A stretch of DNA of 64,000 nt from Heliorestis acidaminivorans (lineage in GTDB: Bacteria; Bacillota; Desulfitobacteriia; Heliobacteriales; Heliobacteriaceae): positions 186,001 through 250,000 of the forward strand of contig NZ_WBXO01000004.1 of NCBI RefSeq assembly GCF_008933955.1, in the 5' to 3' direction. How positions within the stretch are numbered: the first letter of the stretch is position 1; the number at the start of each line of letters is the position of its first letter. The notes beneath the pieces are model-generated. The model did not search any database and was not told the DNA's origin. It was given only the letters and a program-made list of their open reading frames with translations. The translations under genes and the position numbers were made by a program. Below are positions 17,229-25,837 of the stretch, piece after piece.

Positions 17229-17946
17229 GGCGCACTTCTTGACGAACTCTTTCTTCTAACCAACTTTGTGTCTCTTGATCAACAGGTAAGCTTTGATAAA
17301 TTTTTGCTAAGGGCTCTATGCTTTGTAGTTTCTGTTGCAGGTACTTATCAATCTCTTTATGCTGTAGGTCGCCATTTTTGAGTGCTCTTAAAGGCGCCTG
17401 TTCTTCTTCCTTGTACCAGAGAGCTTTGGCAAAATTCCACTCGTAGCTTTCATATCGTTCAAGTAGATCTAGCAGTCGATAGGCGTGTAAGGCTTCTTTA
17501 GTATCATAGCCTTTTTGGAGAACTAGGGCCTTAGTTGTGGCTGTTCCTTTGCGAAGATTTTTCATTTTTTCCTTGCTATGACCGAGGCAAGCGCGAAACA
17601 GAGCGGGGCGATTCATTGATGCCAATTTTTCTCTCTGCATAATGAGTTGCTTTCGGAAGTCATCATGGTGCTCTGTAGCGTATACTTTGATACTGAATAA
17701 GATTTCTAGAAAATAAGGATTGCCTTTGCACAAAAGTTGACAAAATCGTCTGAGGTCATGAACTGTGAAATCTTGACTTGGTGAGTTGCAAGCATGAGCA
17801 TAATAGATACCGTCGTATAAATCATCGAAGGTAGGTAAGATAAGATACTTCCAATCTTCATCAGATGTTGCTGTGTTGAGGTTGTAGTTGTGAGATCCAA
17901 CTAGAGCGGCTAGCGCTACTTGGCGGCTATTAAAGTGGTGAATCAT
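17212..17946 (-). CDS. Predicted nucleotidyltransferase (COG3541/YcgL type)
   Basis: 244 residues from ATG 17946 (a TTG one codon earlier is also possible). The N terminus shows the Pol-beta-type signature GSHNYNLNTATSDEDWK: the GS motif followed by paired acids that bind metal. The rest is helical with no further recognised domain. Proteins of this kind are predicted nucleotidyltransferases of unknown target. Convergent with pth, their stop regions overlapping by 17 bases; no terminator separates them. Confidence 0.78.
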   Translation of the reverse strand: MIHHFNSRQVALAALVGSHNYNLNTATSDEDWKYLILPTFDDLYDGIYYAHACNSPSQDFTVHDLRRFCQLLCKGNPYFLEILFSIKVYATEHHDDFRKQLIMQREKLASMNRPALFRACLGHSKEKMKNLRKGTATTKALVLQKGYDTKEALHAYRLLDLLERYESYEWNFAKALWYKEEEQAPLRALKNGDLQHKEIDKYLQQKLQSIEPLAKIYQSLPVDQETQSWLEERVRQEVRLSFFH

Positions 17947-17997
17947 CAAGGGGAACTCCTTTTTTTAACAAATTTAGTCAGTGAGGCCGCTTCCTGC

Positions 17998-18027
17998 TTG
18001 ACCGAAGAAGTTTCCTCACTCTATAAT
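17998..18027 (+). promoter_or_regulatory. Sigma-A promoter of mfd
   Basis: TTGACC (17998-18003), 18 bp, TATAAT (18022-18027). Transcription would begin near 18033, right before a stable hairpin. Confidence 0.75.
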
Positions 18028-18039
18028 GGGAACGAATTG

Positions 18040-18073
18040 AGCACCCCTATACCCATGTCGGGATAGGGGTGCT
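18040..18073 (+). other. Stable hairpin at the 5' end of the mfd leader
   Basis: AGCACCCCTAT-A-CCC, loop ATGTC, GGGATAGGGGTGCT: 14 base pairs with one bulged A. It begins only a few bases after the predicted transcription start and is not followed by a T run, so it is not a normal terminator. A flanking GGGAAC/GTTCCC pair could extend it in DNA. Confidence 0.7.
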
Positions 18074-18129
18074 GTTCCCCTGCCATAAGAGTGCTCTAGT
18101 AGTGGTCTGGGGAAGAGAGGAGAGAGATA

Positions 18130-21100
18130 ATGATCCAGGAGTTGCTACGAGGCAACCTCTTTGACTATATGACCGAAACGGCAGAATTTCAGCGCTTATG
18201 GTCTTTGTGGGCAGGTAGGACAAAAGCTTTAAGCGTTGTAGGTCTTTCTGCCAGTCAAAGGACTCTTTTAATGGCTTCCATGGGGCGTAAGTCCGGTAGA
18301 CCGCTGTTCGTTATAACTCATTCACCTTATCAGGCGAAGAAAATCATGGAAGATTTGCAGACTTTTTTACCTGATGAGGAGATTTTATTTTTTCCGGCGA
18401 CGGAAGTTATGCCTTATGAAGTGCTTTCTGCGAGCCATGAACTGTCGGCACAACGCTTAACAGTCTTGACGCGATTAGCTCGCAAAGAGCCTATAACTGT
18501 TGTAACGACGATAGAAGCTTTGCAGAAAAAGTTAGTGCCTCCATTTGTTATGGAGAGAAATTTGCTTTCTTTTGCTTGCGGACAGTCAACGTCGGTTGAA
18601 ACTCTTGTTACAGAAATACATGGATTAGGTTATGAGCGTGTGCCTCTTGTGGAAAGAAGAGGTCAGTTTTCTTTGCGTGGCGGTATTTTAGATATTTTTC
18701 CTTTAAATCAAGAAGCGCCAGCAAGGATTGAATTTTTTGATGATGAAGTTGATACGATCCGTATTTTTGATCTTGACTCACAGCGATCGCAGGAAAAAGT
18801 GGAGTCTTATGAAGTAGGCCCAGCCCGTGAATTGCTTATGTCTGCAGAAGTACGTCAAGCAGGGCAAGAGCGTCTTGCAGAGGAGACGGCAAAAGCAAAA
18901 GAACGATTGTTAAAGAATAAACAGCAGGAAGCGGCGGCTCGACTTCAGGAAAAAATGGATTCCTATGTAGCTCAATTGCAAGCAGGCATTTGGGTCGAGG
19001 GCATGGAACAGTTCCAGAATTTTTTCTATCCCGATCAAGTTACCTTGCTTGATTATCTACATCCTGAAAGCTTACTTTTCTGGGACGAGCCAATGCGTCT
19101 AGAAGAGTCAGCGGAGGCAAAACGGAAGGAAATCGAAGAAACTTTTGTGCATTTACTAGCCTCCGGAGGCGTTTTGCCGATACAACAGGAGAATTATCTT
19201 ACTTATCAAGATATCATGGCGCAGTTAAAGGAGAAAGCGCTTTTCTTTCTTTCCTTATTGCCTAAGAAGATTGCTGGTGTAGCTCTGGAAGATACCTTGC
19301 ACTTCACTATGAAGTTGATGCATTCGTACATGGGCAAAATGAATATGTTAGCGGAAGAACTAACCGCTTTTCGTCAAAGAAAGTACACGATCATGCTGTT
19401 AGCGGCAACGAAGGCTAGGCAGAATCATATTAAGCAAGTACTGAGAGATTATGGTGTAGAGAGTAATGCTGTAGATAGAATTGATGGGCCTTTAGAGCCT
19501 GCTACAGTGATAGTTGCTGTCGGTTCTATCGAAAGTGGCTTAGAGTTGCCTCAGAGCAAGCTGGTCCTGATCACAGACAGTGAAATTTTTGGTCGCGAGA
19601 AAAAGGCCAGAAAGACGAAGAAAAGTCAAGAAGGTGCCAAGATAGACTCTTTTCTCGACTTATCGGTAGGCGATTATGTCGTTCATGTCAATCATGGAAT
19701 TGGTCGCTATGTAGGTGTAGAAAAATTAGTCGTCGCTGGCTTTCATAAAGATTATCTGGTTATAAAGTATGCTGGAGAAGATCGGCTCTATGTACCGACA
19801 GAACAAGTGCACTTAATTCAAAAGTATGTCGGTTCAGAAGGAGTGTCGCCGAAGATTTATCGACTAGGCGGCAACGATTGGCAGAAAGTAAAGAATAAAG
19901 TCAAAGAGTCTGTCCGTGAGATGGCGGGAGAGCTGTTGAAGCTTTATGCGGCTCGTGAAAGTCTACAAGGTATTGCCTTTTCTCCCGATACGACTTGGCA
20001 GAAAGAATTCGAAGAAAGTTTTGTCTATGAAGAGACGCCTGATCAACTTCGCTCTATTGAAGAAGTGAAGAAAGATATGGAAAATCATAAACCTATGGAT
20101 CGATTACTTTGTGGTGACGTAGGCTACGGAAAAACAGAAGTGGCTATTCGAGCGGCTTTTAAAGCTGTTTGCGATAACAAACAGGTAGCTATCTTAGTGC
20201 CTACGACAATTTTAGCGCAACAGCATTACAACACTTTTCGTGAACGGTTCCGCAATTATCCTGAGATTCAGGTAGAGATGCTTTCTCGCTTCCGTTCATC
20301 TAAAGAGCAAAAAGAGACTATTGAGGGGCTGAGAATCGGCACTGTCGATGTAGTTATTGGAACTCATCGTTTAGTTTCGAGCGATATACGCTTTAAAGAT
20401 TTGGGTTTATTAATTATTGATGAAGAACAACGATTTGGTGTGGCCCACAAAGAAAAAATCAAACAATTGCGCACCAACGTTGATGTATTAACTTTGTCAG
20501 CTACTCCGATTCCGAGAACATTGCATATGTCTTTAGTGGGTCTTCGCGATATGTCTACTATTGAGACACCTCCAGAAGATCGTTATCCTGTGCAAACTTA
20601 TGTGGTTGAGTATAACTTTGATATGATTCGTGAAGCCATACGAAGAGAAATAGGTCGGGGTGGTCAAGTTTATTACGTCCGTAATCGCGTAGAAGATCTA
20701 GAACGTATTGTAAGGGATCTTAGTAAGCTTGTTCCGGAAGCTCGTGTAGCTTTAGCGCACGGGAAAATGAGAGAAGATCAACTCGAGCAGATTATGATGG
20801 ACTTCCTTGGAGGGGAATATGATATTTTAGTCTGTACGACCATTATTGAAACAGGTCTTGACGTACCTAATGTGAACACATTAATCGTAGATGGTGCTGA
20901 TCTGATGGGTTTGTCACAGCTGTATCAGCTGAGAGGACGTGTAGGTCGATCTAATAGATTGGCTTATGCTTACTTTACCTACCGTAAAGATAAAGTTCTC
21001 ACAGAAGTGGCGGAAAAGCGATTACATGCTATCCGTGAGTTTACAGAGCTTGGCTCAGGCTTCAAGATTGCTATGCGTGATCTAGAAATTCGAGGTGTAG

Positions 21101-21762
21101 GTAATTTATTAGGACCGGAACAACATGGTCAGATGGCCTCCGTAGGCTTTGACCTTTACTGTCGATTGCTGGAAGAGTCTATTCAGGAGCTTAGAGGAGA
21201 GAAGAAGGAAGAAGAGCCTGAGGTCTTCTTAGAGCTCAAGGTAGATGCTTTTATACCTGATAATTACGTTTCTGATTCCGCTTCCAAAGTACAAATATAC
21301 AAGCGTCTGTTAGCCATGAAGACTTTAGAAGAATTAGATTCTTTAGAAGATGAGCTCATTGACCGCTATGGTGATTTACCCGATCCGGTACACAACTTGG
21401 TGCTGTTGAGCAAAGTAAAAGTTCGCGGTAATAAGGTGGCTGTTACATCTATTCAACAGTCCAAAGATGAGCTAGCTATACGTTTTCTACCTCATGCTCG
21501 CCTAGGAGGCTCTGCCATTATGGAAGTGCTTAAGTTGGAGCGTAAAGTTAACTTTTCCAATGGTGGCTACGAGATGATTGTAAAAACAACAGCAATGACC
21601 GGTCGAGAAATATTAAAGTATTTGGAAAAATTACTAGATGTTTTGCAAAAGGGTGCTCAGAAAACAGAAAAGGTAGAAGCTAGTTTAGCAACTACGGCTA
21701 TAGTAACTAAAGCTATGCCCAAAACTAACACTTCTCTAAGGGTTTGGCCGCCGCCACGATAG
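18130..21762 (+). CDS. mfd: Transcription-repair coupling factor
   Basis: 1210 residues, usual Mfd length. Frees stalled RNA polymerase and recruits UvrA. N-terminal UvrB-like part (1-350; FPATEVMPYEVLS, RRGQFSLRGGILDIFP), the CarD-like RNA-polymerase-binding domain (about 515-580; VGDYVVHVNHGIGRYVG), then a RecG-like helicase: LLCGDVGYGKTEVA, the DEEQ box, LSATPIPRT, and QLRGRVGRSN. The C-terminal TRCF domain follows. It has its own promoter. Position after pth matches Bacillus. Confidence 0.97.
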   Translation: MIQELLRGNLFDYMTETAEFQRLWSLWAGRTKALSVVGLSASQRTLLMASMGRKSGRPLFVITHSPYQAKKIMEDLQTFLPDEEILFFPATEVMPYEVLSASHELSAQRLTVLTRLARKEPITVVTTIEALQKKLVPPFVMERNLLSFACGQSTSVETLVTEIHGLGYERVPLVERRGQFSLRGGILDIFPLNQEAPARIEFFDDEVDTIRIFDLDSQRSQEKVESYEVGPARELLMSAEVRQAGQERLAEETAKAKERLLKNKQQEAAARLQEKMDSYVAQLQAGIWVEGMEQFQNFFYPDQVTLLDYLHPESLLFWDEPMRLEESAEAKRKEIEETFVHLLASGGVLPIQQENYLTYQDIMAQLKEKALFFLSLLPKKIAGVALEDTLHFTMKLMHSYMGKMNMLAEELTAFRQRKYTIMLLAATKARQNHIKQVLRDYGVESNAVDRIDGPLEPATVIVAVGSIESGLELPQSKLVLITDSEIFGREKKARKTKKSQEGAKIDSFLDLSVGDYVVHVNHGIGRYVGVEKLVVAGFHKDYLVIKYAGEDRLYVPTEQVHLIQKYVGSEGVSPKIYRLGGNDWQKVKNKVKESVREMAGELLKLYAARESLQGIAFSPDTTWQKEFEESFVYEETPDQLRSIEEVKKDMENHKPMDRLLCGDVGYGKTEVAIRAAFKAVCDNKQVAILVPTTILAQQHYNTFRERFRNYPEIQVEMLSRFRSSKEQKETIEGLRIGTVDVVIGTHRLVSSDIRFKDLGLLIIDEEQRFGVAHKEKIKQLRTNVDVLTLSATPIPRTLHMSLVGLRDMSTIETPPEDRYPVQTYVVEYNFDMIREAIRREIGRGGQVYYVRNRVEDLERIVRDLSKLVPEARVALAHGKMREDQLEQIMMDFLGGEYDILVCTTIIETGLDVPNVNTLIVDGADLMGLSQLYQLRGRVGRSNRLAYAYFTYRKDKVLTEVAEKRLHAIREFTELGSGFKIAMRDLEIRGVGNLLGPEQHGQMASVGFDLYCRLLEESIQELRGEKKEEEPEVFLELKVDAFIPDNYVSDSASKVQIYKRLLAMKTLEELDSLEDELIDRYGDLPDPVHNLVLLSKVKVRGNKVAVTSIQQSKDELAIRFLPHARLGGSAIMEVLKLERKVNFSNGGYEMIVKTTAMTGREILKYLEKLLDVLQKGAQKTEKVEASLATTAIVTKAMPKTNTSLRVWPPPR

Positions 21763-21833
21763 CAAATTAAGTGGGACCATTGAGGAGCTTTTTCCATAGA
21801 ATGAACTACCATTCTCTGGAAGGGGATCGAAAA

Positions 21834-22256
21834 ATGTGGCATCACTATGGTAAAGGCATTTATTTTAGAGTGTTAGAAGAGATTATCTTCTGGAAACGAC
21901 AAGAAGAGGAGCATACGTCGGTTATTCAAGCTTTGGCAGAAAACCGTTTAGAGTCTGCTTTTGTGCAGGCCTTGAACCGATATGCTCGTGAAGCTAAGCG
22001 TTTAAGAAAAGTGGCAGAACAAGTGCTAGCTCAGCTTGAGAGCAGGGGTGGCCAAAGCGATTTACATCTCATCTCTCAAACGAGATGGTTGATAGCCCAA
22101 TCGTCAGAGCAAAGCAAAGATTTTATCGCTTTTCTAGAAGATATGAAACAGCAAAGTCGCCTAGGGCGGCAACATCTTTTTGTTGTCGTTGTAGACCATA
22201 TTATTCGAGAATCACAATATTTTCTGACAGTACTCAGGAAAATTCCGGCTATTTAA
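21834..22256 (+). CDS. DUF2935-type helical protein
   Basis: 140 residues from ATG 21834, after GGAAGGGG; the upstream in-frame codons lack a site. All-helical sequence with MWHHYGKGIYFRVLEEIIFWKRQEEEH at the N terminus and VVVDHIIRESQYFL at the C terminus; the histidines and glutamates suggest a hemerythrin-like metal-binding bundle, as predicted for the DUF2935 family found in spore formers. Follows mfd by 71 bases. Exact function unknown. Confidence 0.7.
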   Translation: MWHHYGKGIYFRVLEEIIFWKRQEEEHTSVIQALAENRLESAFVQALNRYAREAKRLRKVAEQVLAQLESRGGQSDLHLISQTRWLIAQSSEQSKDFIAFLEDMKQQSRLGRQHLFVVVVDHIIRESQYFLTVLRKIPAI

Positions 22257-22260
22257 GCAG

Positions 22261-22299
22261 TAAAAAACACCCTCCACTGGCTGGGTGTTTTTTACATTT
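22261..22299 (+). terminator. Rho-independent terminator
   Basis: TAAAAAACACCC (22261-22272) and GGGTGTTTTTTA (22283-22294): 12-bp perfect stem whose 3' arm holds T6. Ends the mfd-DUF2935 unit. Confidence 0.9.
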
Positions 22300-22302
22300 T
22301 GC

Positions 22303-22331
22303 TTGCCCCTCTATCTTTAGAGTGTTATAAT
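22303..22331 (+). promoter_or_regulatory. Sigma-A promoter of the PrsA-like gene
   Basis: TTGCCC (22303-22308), 17 bp, TATAAT (22326-22331), 32 bases upstream of the start codon. Confidence 0.75.
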
Positions 22332-22362
22332 CGTTCTAATAGTGAAGAAAGGGGCATAGAAC

Positions 22363-23298
22363 TTGAAAAATCATTCTAGACTTTTGATGGGTGTCTTTGT
22401 GGCACTTTTATCCATTTTTCTATTGGCCGGTTGTTCAACTAGTGCTGTGGTCGCTACTGTTAATGGTGAGGACTTGAATAAAGGTGAGTTGGACAAGCGC
22501 GTAGATCGTTACAAACTAGAGCTTGCCGCTCGTGGTGTTACTGCTGATAATAAAGACATGCTTTCTATGATTGAAATGCAAGAATTAGAACGCATGATTG
22601 ATGAGAAAATTTATGAGCAAGAAGCGAAGAAATTAAATATTCAGGTTAGTGATGAGCAGGTAGAAGAAGAACTAGCCTTAGAGAAGATGCGTTTTCAATC
22701 TGAAGAAGAATATCAAGAAGCCCTTAAGCATGTGGATTTGACAGATGGCGAATTCAGGGAAATCATTCGGACAGGCATCATGCTCTTTGAATTATTTGAG
22801 CATATTACGGCCGACATAGAAGTTGCGGAAGATGAAATGAGACAGTATTATGAGGCTCATCCTGAAAGATTTATTCAAAAAGAACAAGTAGAGGCTTCTC
22901 ATATCTTAGTGGAATCAGAAGAAGAAGCCATGGAGATAATTGCCCGCTTACAAGCAGGCGCAGATTTTGCAGAATTGGCTTTTGAAAAGTCAATTGATCA
23001 AGCTTCTGGCCAACGAGGCGGTTCTCTTGGCTACTTTGTAAGAGAAGATATGGTGGAAGAGTTCGCTGATGCTGCCTTCTCTTTACCAGTTGGCCAATTT
23101 ACTCAAAAACCTGTTCCTTCTCTTTTTGGCTATCATATTATTCTTGTCCATGACAAAGAGGCTGAGAAAAAATTAACTTACGAAGAAGCGAAAGAGCAGT
23201 TAGTTATTGATTTACCAACAGAGAAAAAAGTAGACAAATTTGAGAGCTGGTTCGAAGAGGTTAAGTCTAACGCTGATATTGATAGAAAAATAGCTTAG
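22363..23298 (+). CDS. prsA: Foldase lipoprotein, parvulin-type peptidyl-prolyl isomerase (PrsA/SurA-like)
   Basis: 311 residues from TTG 22363, preceded by GAAAGGGG. Lipoprotein signal peptide with lipobox LLAGC (Cys about 24). A SurA-N-like helical chaperone part follows, then a PpiC domain (about 170-262) with ASHILVESEEEA, GGSLGYFVREDMVEEF and FGYHIILVHD. Anchored outside the cytoplasmic membrane, where it helps fold secreted proteins. In other Firmicutes a foldase gene also lies between mfd and spoVT. Confidence 0.9.
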   Translation: MKNHSRLLMGVFVALLSIFLLAGCSTSAVVATVNGEDLNKGELDKRVDRYKLELAARGVTADNKDMLSMIEMQELERMIDEKIYEQEAKKLNIQVSDEQVEEELALEKMRFQSEEEYQEALKHVDLTDGEFREIIRTGIMLFELFEHITADIEVAEDEMRQYYEAHPERFIQKEQVEASHILVESEEEAMEIIARLQAGADFAELAFEKSIDQASGQRGGSLGYFVREDMVEEFADAAFSLPVGQFTQKPVPSLFGYHIILVHDKEAEKKLTYEEAKEQLVIDLPTEKKVDKFESWFEEVKSNADIDRKIA

Positions 23299-23305
23299 TT
23301 TTTTT

Positions 23306-23348
23306 ATCCCCAGATAATTTTTAGAGTTATCTGGGGATATACTTTTTA
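23306..23348 (+). terminator. Hairpin terminator after prsA
   Basis: ATCCCCAGATAA (23306-23317) pairs exactly with TTATCTGGGGAT (23327-23338); a T5 run follows four bases later. Confidence 0.75.
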
Positions 23349-23415
23349 TGGGGTAATTTTTGTATCGATCATAGATTCGGTGAGGTGCGGTGATGGCATC
23401 TTAATGGAAAAAAAT

Positions 23416-23445
23416 GAATAACCCTTTGAAGTGAGATATATACTA
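23416..23445 (+). promoter_or_regulatory. Candidate sigma-G promoter of spoVT
   Basis: GAATA (23416-23420), 18 bp, TATACTA (23439-23445). Fits the forespore sigma-G pattern (GHATR, 17-18 bp, CATWMTA) with one mismatch; spoVT is a known sigma-G gene in Bacillus. Confidence 0.5.
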
Positions 23446-23496
23446 TCACTGAACCTGCACCCCGAGAAAGGCCCAAAAAGGAGGGATGGGAAAGGG

Positions 23497-24060
23497 ATGA
23501 AAGCAACAGGCATTGTACGGCGAATCGATGATCTCGGTCGCGTTGTAATTCCGAAGGAAATACGTAGAACTTTACGTATACGTGAAGGTGATCCCTTAGA
23601 GATTTTTGTTGATCGCGAAGGTGAGGTCATCTTAAAGAAATACTCGCCCATTGGAGAATTAGGGGATTTTGCAAAGGAATATGCTGACTCCTTAAGTGAG
23701 GCCACGGGGCATATTGCTTGTATCGCTGATCGAGATAATATAATCGCTGTAGCTGGGGCTCCGAAAAAGGAGTTCTTAGGAAAACCAATCGGCCCCGCTG
23801 TTGAGCGAGTCATGGAAGAGCGTAAAGCGGTGCTCATCCATAAACCTGGCGAGCATACACATTGTAAAGGCTGCCCTTCTACGGAAGAGGAAATGGATTG
23901 TAAATTCACAGCCGAAGTAATAGCGCCTATTATTGCGGAAGGCGACCCAATTGGTGCTGTTCTGCTAGCTTCGAAAGATCCTAATGTCAAAATGGGAGAA
24001 ATGGAAATTAAGCTAGCTGAAACTGCCGCTGGTTTTCTAGCCAAACAAATGGAACAATAA
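23497..24060 (+). CDS. spoVT: Stage V sporulation protein T
   Basis: 187 residues from ATG 23497; the open frame upstream has no better start. AbrB-type swapped-hairpin DNA-binding domain at the N terminus (GIVRRIDDLGRVVIPKEIRR), then a GAF-like domain (about 55-185) with HTHCKGCPSTEEEMDC. SpoVT tunes sigma-G-dependent gene expression in the forespore. A sigma-G-like promoter lies upstream. Strong evidence for an endospore programme in this phototroph. Confidence 0.95.
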   Translation: MKATGIVRRIDDLGRVVIPKEIRRTLRIREGDPLEIFVDREGEVILKKYSPIGELGDFAKEYADSLSEATGHIACIADRDNIIAVAGAPKKEFLGKPIGPAVERVMEERKAVLIHKPGEHTHCKGCPSTEEEMDCKFTAEVIAPIIAEGDPIGAVLLASKDPNVKMGEMEIKLAETAAGFLAKQMEQ

Positions 24061-24087
24061 CTTTTCTGTGTGCGGGAAAAGTGTAGT

Positions 24088-24113
24088 AAAGCATAACCGT
24101 CCGGTTATGCTTT
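24088..24113 (+). terminator. Weak hairpin terminator after spoVT
   Basis: AAAGCATAACCG (24088-24099), loop TC, CGGTTATGCTTT (24102-24113): perfect 12-bp stem, but only a poor T tract follows, so read-through into spoVB is likely. Confidence 0.5.
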
Positions 24114-24131
24114 GCCTCGTTATAGGGGGTG

Positions 24132-25787
24132 ATGCCCATCAGCTCATGGTGGACTTCAGCAGGAAGCAAGCGTTTGTTAACAGGTGCCTTGTGGCTCACA
24201 GCTGCAGGTGTAATTAGTAAATTTTTAGGTGCTTTCTACCGAATTCCCCTGGCTAGAATTTTGGGGCCTGAAGGTGTAGGACTATACCAGATGGCCTATC
24301 CGCTCTATACGATGGTGCTTAACCTAGCAACAGCAGGATTACCTGTAGCCATCTCGGTGCTCGTCGCTAGAAAGTCAGCGCAGGGGGATCATCGCAGCGC
24401 TTTGCGTATATTTAAAGCTTCCTTTTGGCTTCTCTTTGTACTTGGTCTCGGTGCTACATACTTGCTCTTTTTCTATGCCGAAACTTTGGCGCTCACTATC
24501 TTAAAAGATGAAAGGGCTATATACTCACTTTGGGCTGTAGCGCCTGCTATCTTCTTAGCCTCTATGATGGCGGCAATCCGAGGTTACTTTCAAGGTTATC
24601 AACAGATGATGCCGACGGCTCTATCTCAAGTTGCCGAACAGCTGGTACGAGTGGGGACTATCCTGTTCTTAACGATGTTCTTGATGGATCGAGGCATAGA
24701 ACTTGCGGCAGCTGGTGCTACTTTTGGAGCAGTGACCGGTGGCTTAGCTGGCTTAGCTTTGTTGATCTTTTTATTCTATCGGTGGAAAAGCAATTTATCT
24801 TTTCGTAGAAATGCTTATAACGAAGAATTGATGCGAGAAGTGGCCATTACGAGTACGGAAGGGTTGCCGAAAAATTCTAGCTATCTAACTTTGTGGAAAT
24901 CACTACTGTTTTTGTCGATGCCTATCGCTCTTGGTGGATTAGTTACGCCAGTTATGCAAACAATTGATGCGGTACTGATTCCACGAGGCCTTCAACTGTC
25001 TGGTTATACAGCTCGAGAAGCTGCCGCTTTGTTTGGCGAGTTTTCCGGAATGGCTACGGTGTTAATTTTTTTGCCAACTATGGTTACGGGAGCTGTTGGT
25101 TCTAGTCTCGTACCAGCTATTTCTAGTGCTTGGTCTGCTGGTAATAGTCAGCTAGCTCGGGAAAACTATTTAACTGCTTTACGGCTAGTAACGATTATAT
25201 CCTGGCCTGCTGCTATTGGCCTTGCTGTACTAGCTCTTCCTATCTGCACGTTGCTTTTTCACGCTCCTGGTGCGGCAGATTCTCTCATCTGGTTGACTCC
25301 TGCTGTTGTCTTTACAGCTTTTTATCAAGTAGCTACTGCAGGTTTGCAGGGTATGGGAAGGACTTTCTTTCCTGTTATTGCTTTGATGTTAGGTGCCGCA
25401 ATTAAAGCTGTTTTTAATCTCTGGGTTTTGCCTCTTTACGGATTAACAGGAGCGGCTATAGGTAGTAACGTAGCTTTCGGACTAGCGGCGTTGATGACAG
25501 TAACCTATCTGAATTGGCGTAGTCGTTTTGGTTTTCCTTGGTTAGCAACCTTGCTGAAACCGGCTATTGCTGCTACAATTATGGGAAGTTATGCCGTCAC
25601 TGTCATGCCTTCCCTAACAGAATGGATGGGCTCCTGGCTAGGGTTACTTTTTGTTGTTTTTTCCTCGGGGGTTCTTTATGTACTGGCACTGCTTGCTGTA
25701 GGGGGGCTTAACAGTGCTGATGTGGCGGCTTTACCCAAAGTAGGTCCTAAATTAGCACAGTGGCAACGTAAATTCTGGGGTCGTTAA
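24132..25787 (+). CDS. spoVB: SpoVB-family polysaccharide/lipid flippase (MOP superfamily)
   Basis: 551 residues. About fourteen membrane helices in the MATE/MurJ/Wzx fold; the N-terminal LGAFYRIPLARILGPEGVGL and MAYPLYTMVLNLATAGLPVA are characteristic of SpoVB/YtgP transporters, which move lipid-linked precursors for spore cortex or wall. Lies between spoVT and mazG as yabM does in Bacillus. The start is uncertain: GTG 24129 and ATG 24132 directly follow GGGGG, and a start a few codons later is possible. Confidence 0.88.
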   Translation: MPISSWWTSAGSKRLLTGALWLTAAGVISKFLGAFYRIPLARILGPEGVGLYQMAYPLYTMVLNLATAGLPVAISVLVARKSAQGDHRSALRIFKASFWLLFVLGLGATYLLFFYAETLALTILKDERAIYSLWAVAPAIFLASMMAAIRGYFQGYQQMMPTALSQVAEQLVRVGTILFLTMFLMDRGIELAAAGATFGAVTGGLAGLALLIFLFYRWKSNLSFRRNAYNEELMREVAITSTEGLPKNSSYLTLWKSLLFLSMPIALGGLVTPVMQTIDAVLIPRGLQLSGYTAREAAALFGEFSGMATVLIFLPTMVTGAVGSSLVPAISSAWSAGNSQLARENYLTALRLVTIISWPAAIGLAVLALPICTLLFHAPGAADSLIWLTPAVVFTAFYQVATAGLQGMGRTFFPVIALMLGAAIKAVFNLWVLPLYGLTGAAIGSNVAFGLAALMTVTYLNWRSRFGFPWLATLLKPAIAATIMGSYAVTVMPSLTEWMGSWLGLLFVVFSSGVLYVLALLAVGGLNSADVAALPKVGPKLAQWQRKFWGR

Positions 25788-25837
25788 GTCGCTGTTATAT
25801 ATGCCTTCAAAGAGTTTGCAGGGGAGGACGTTTTACT

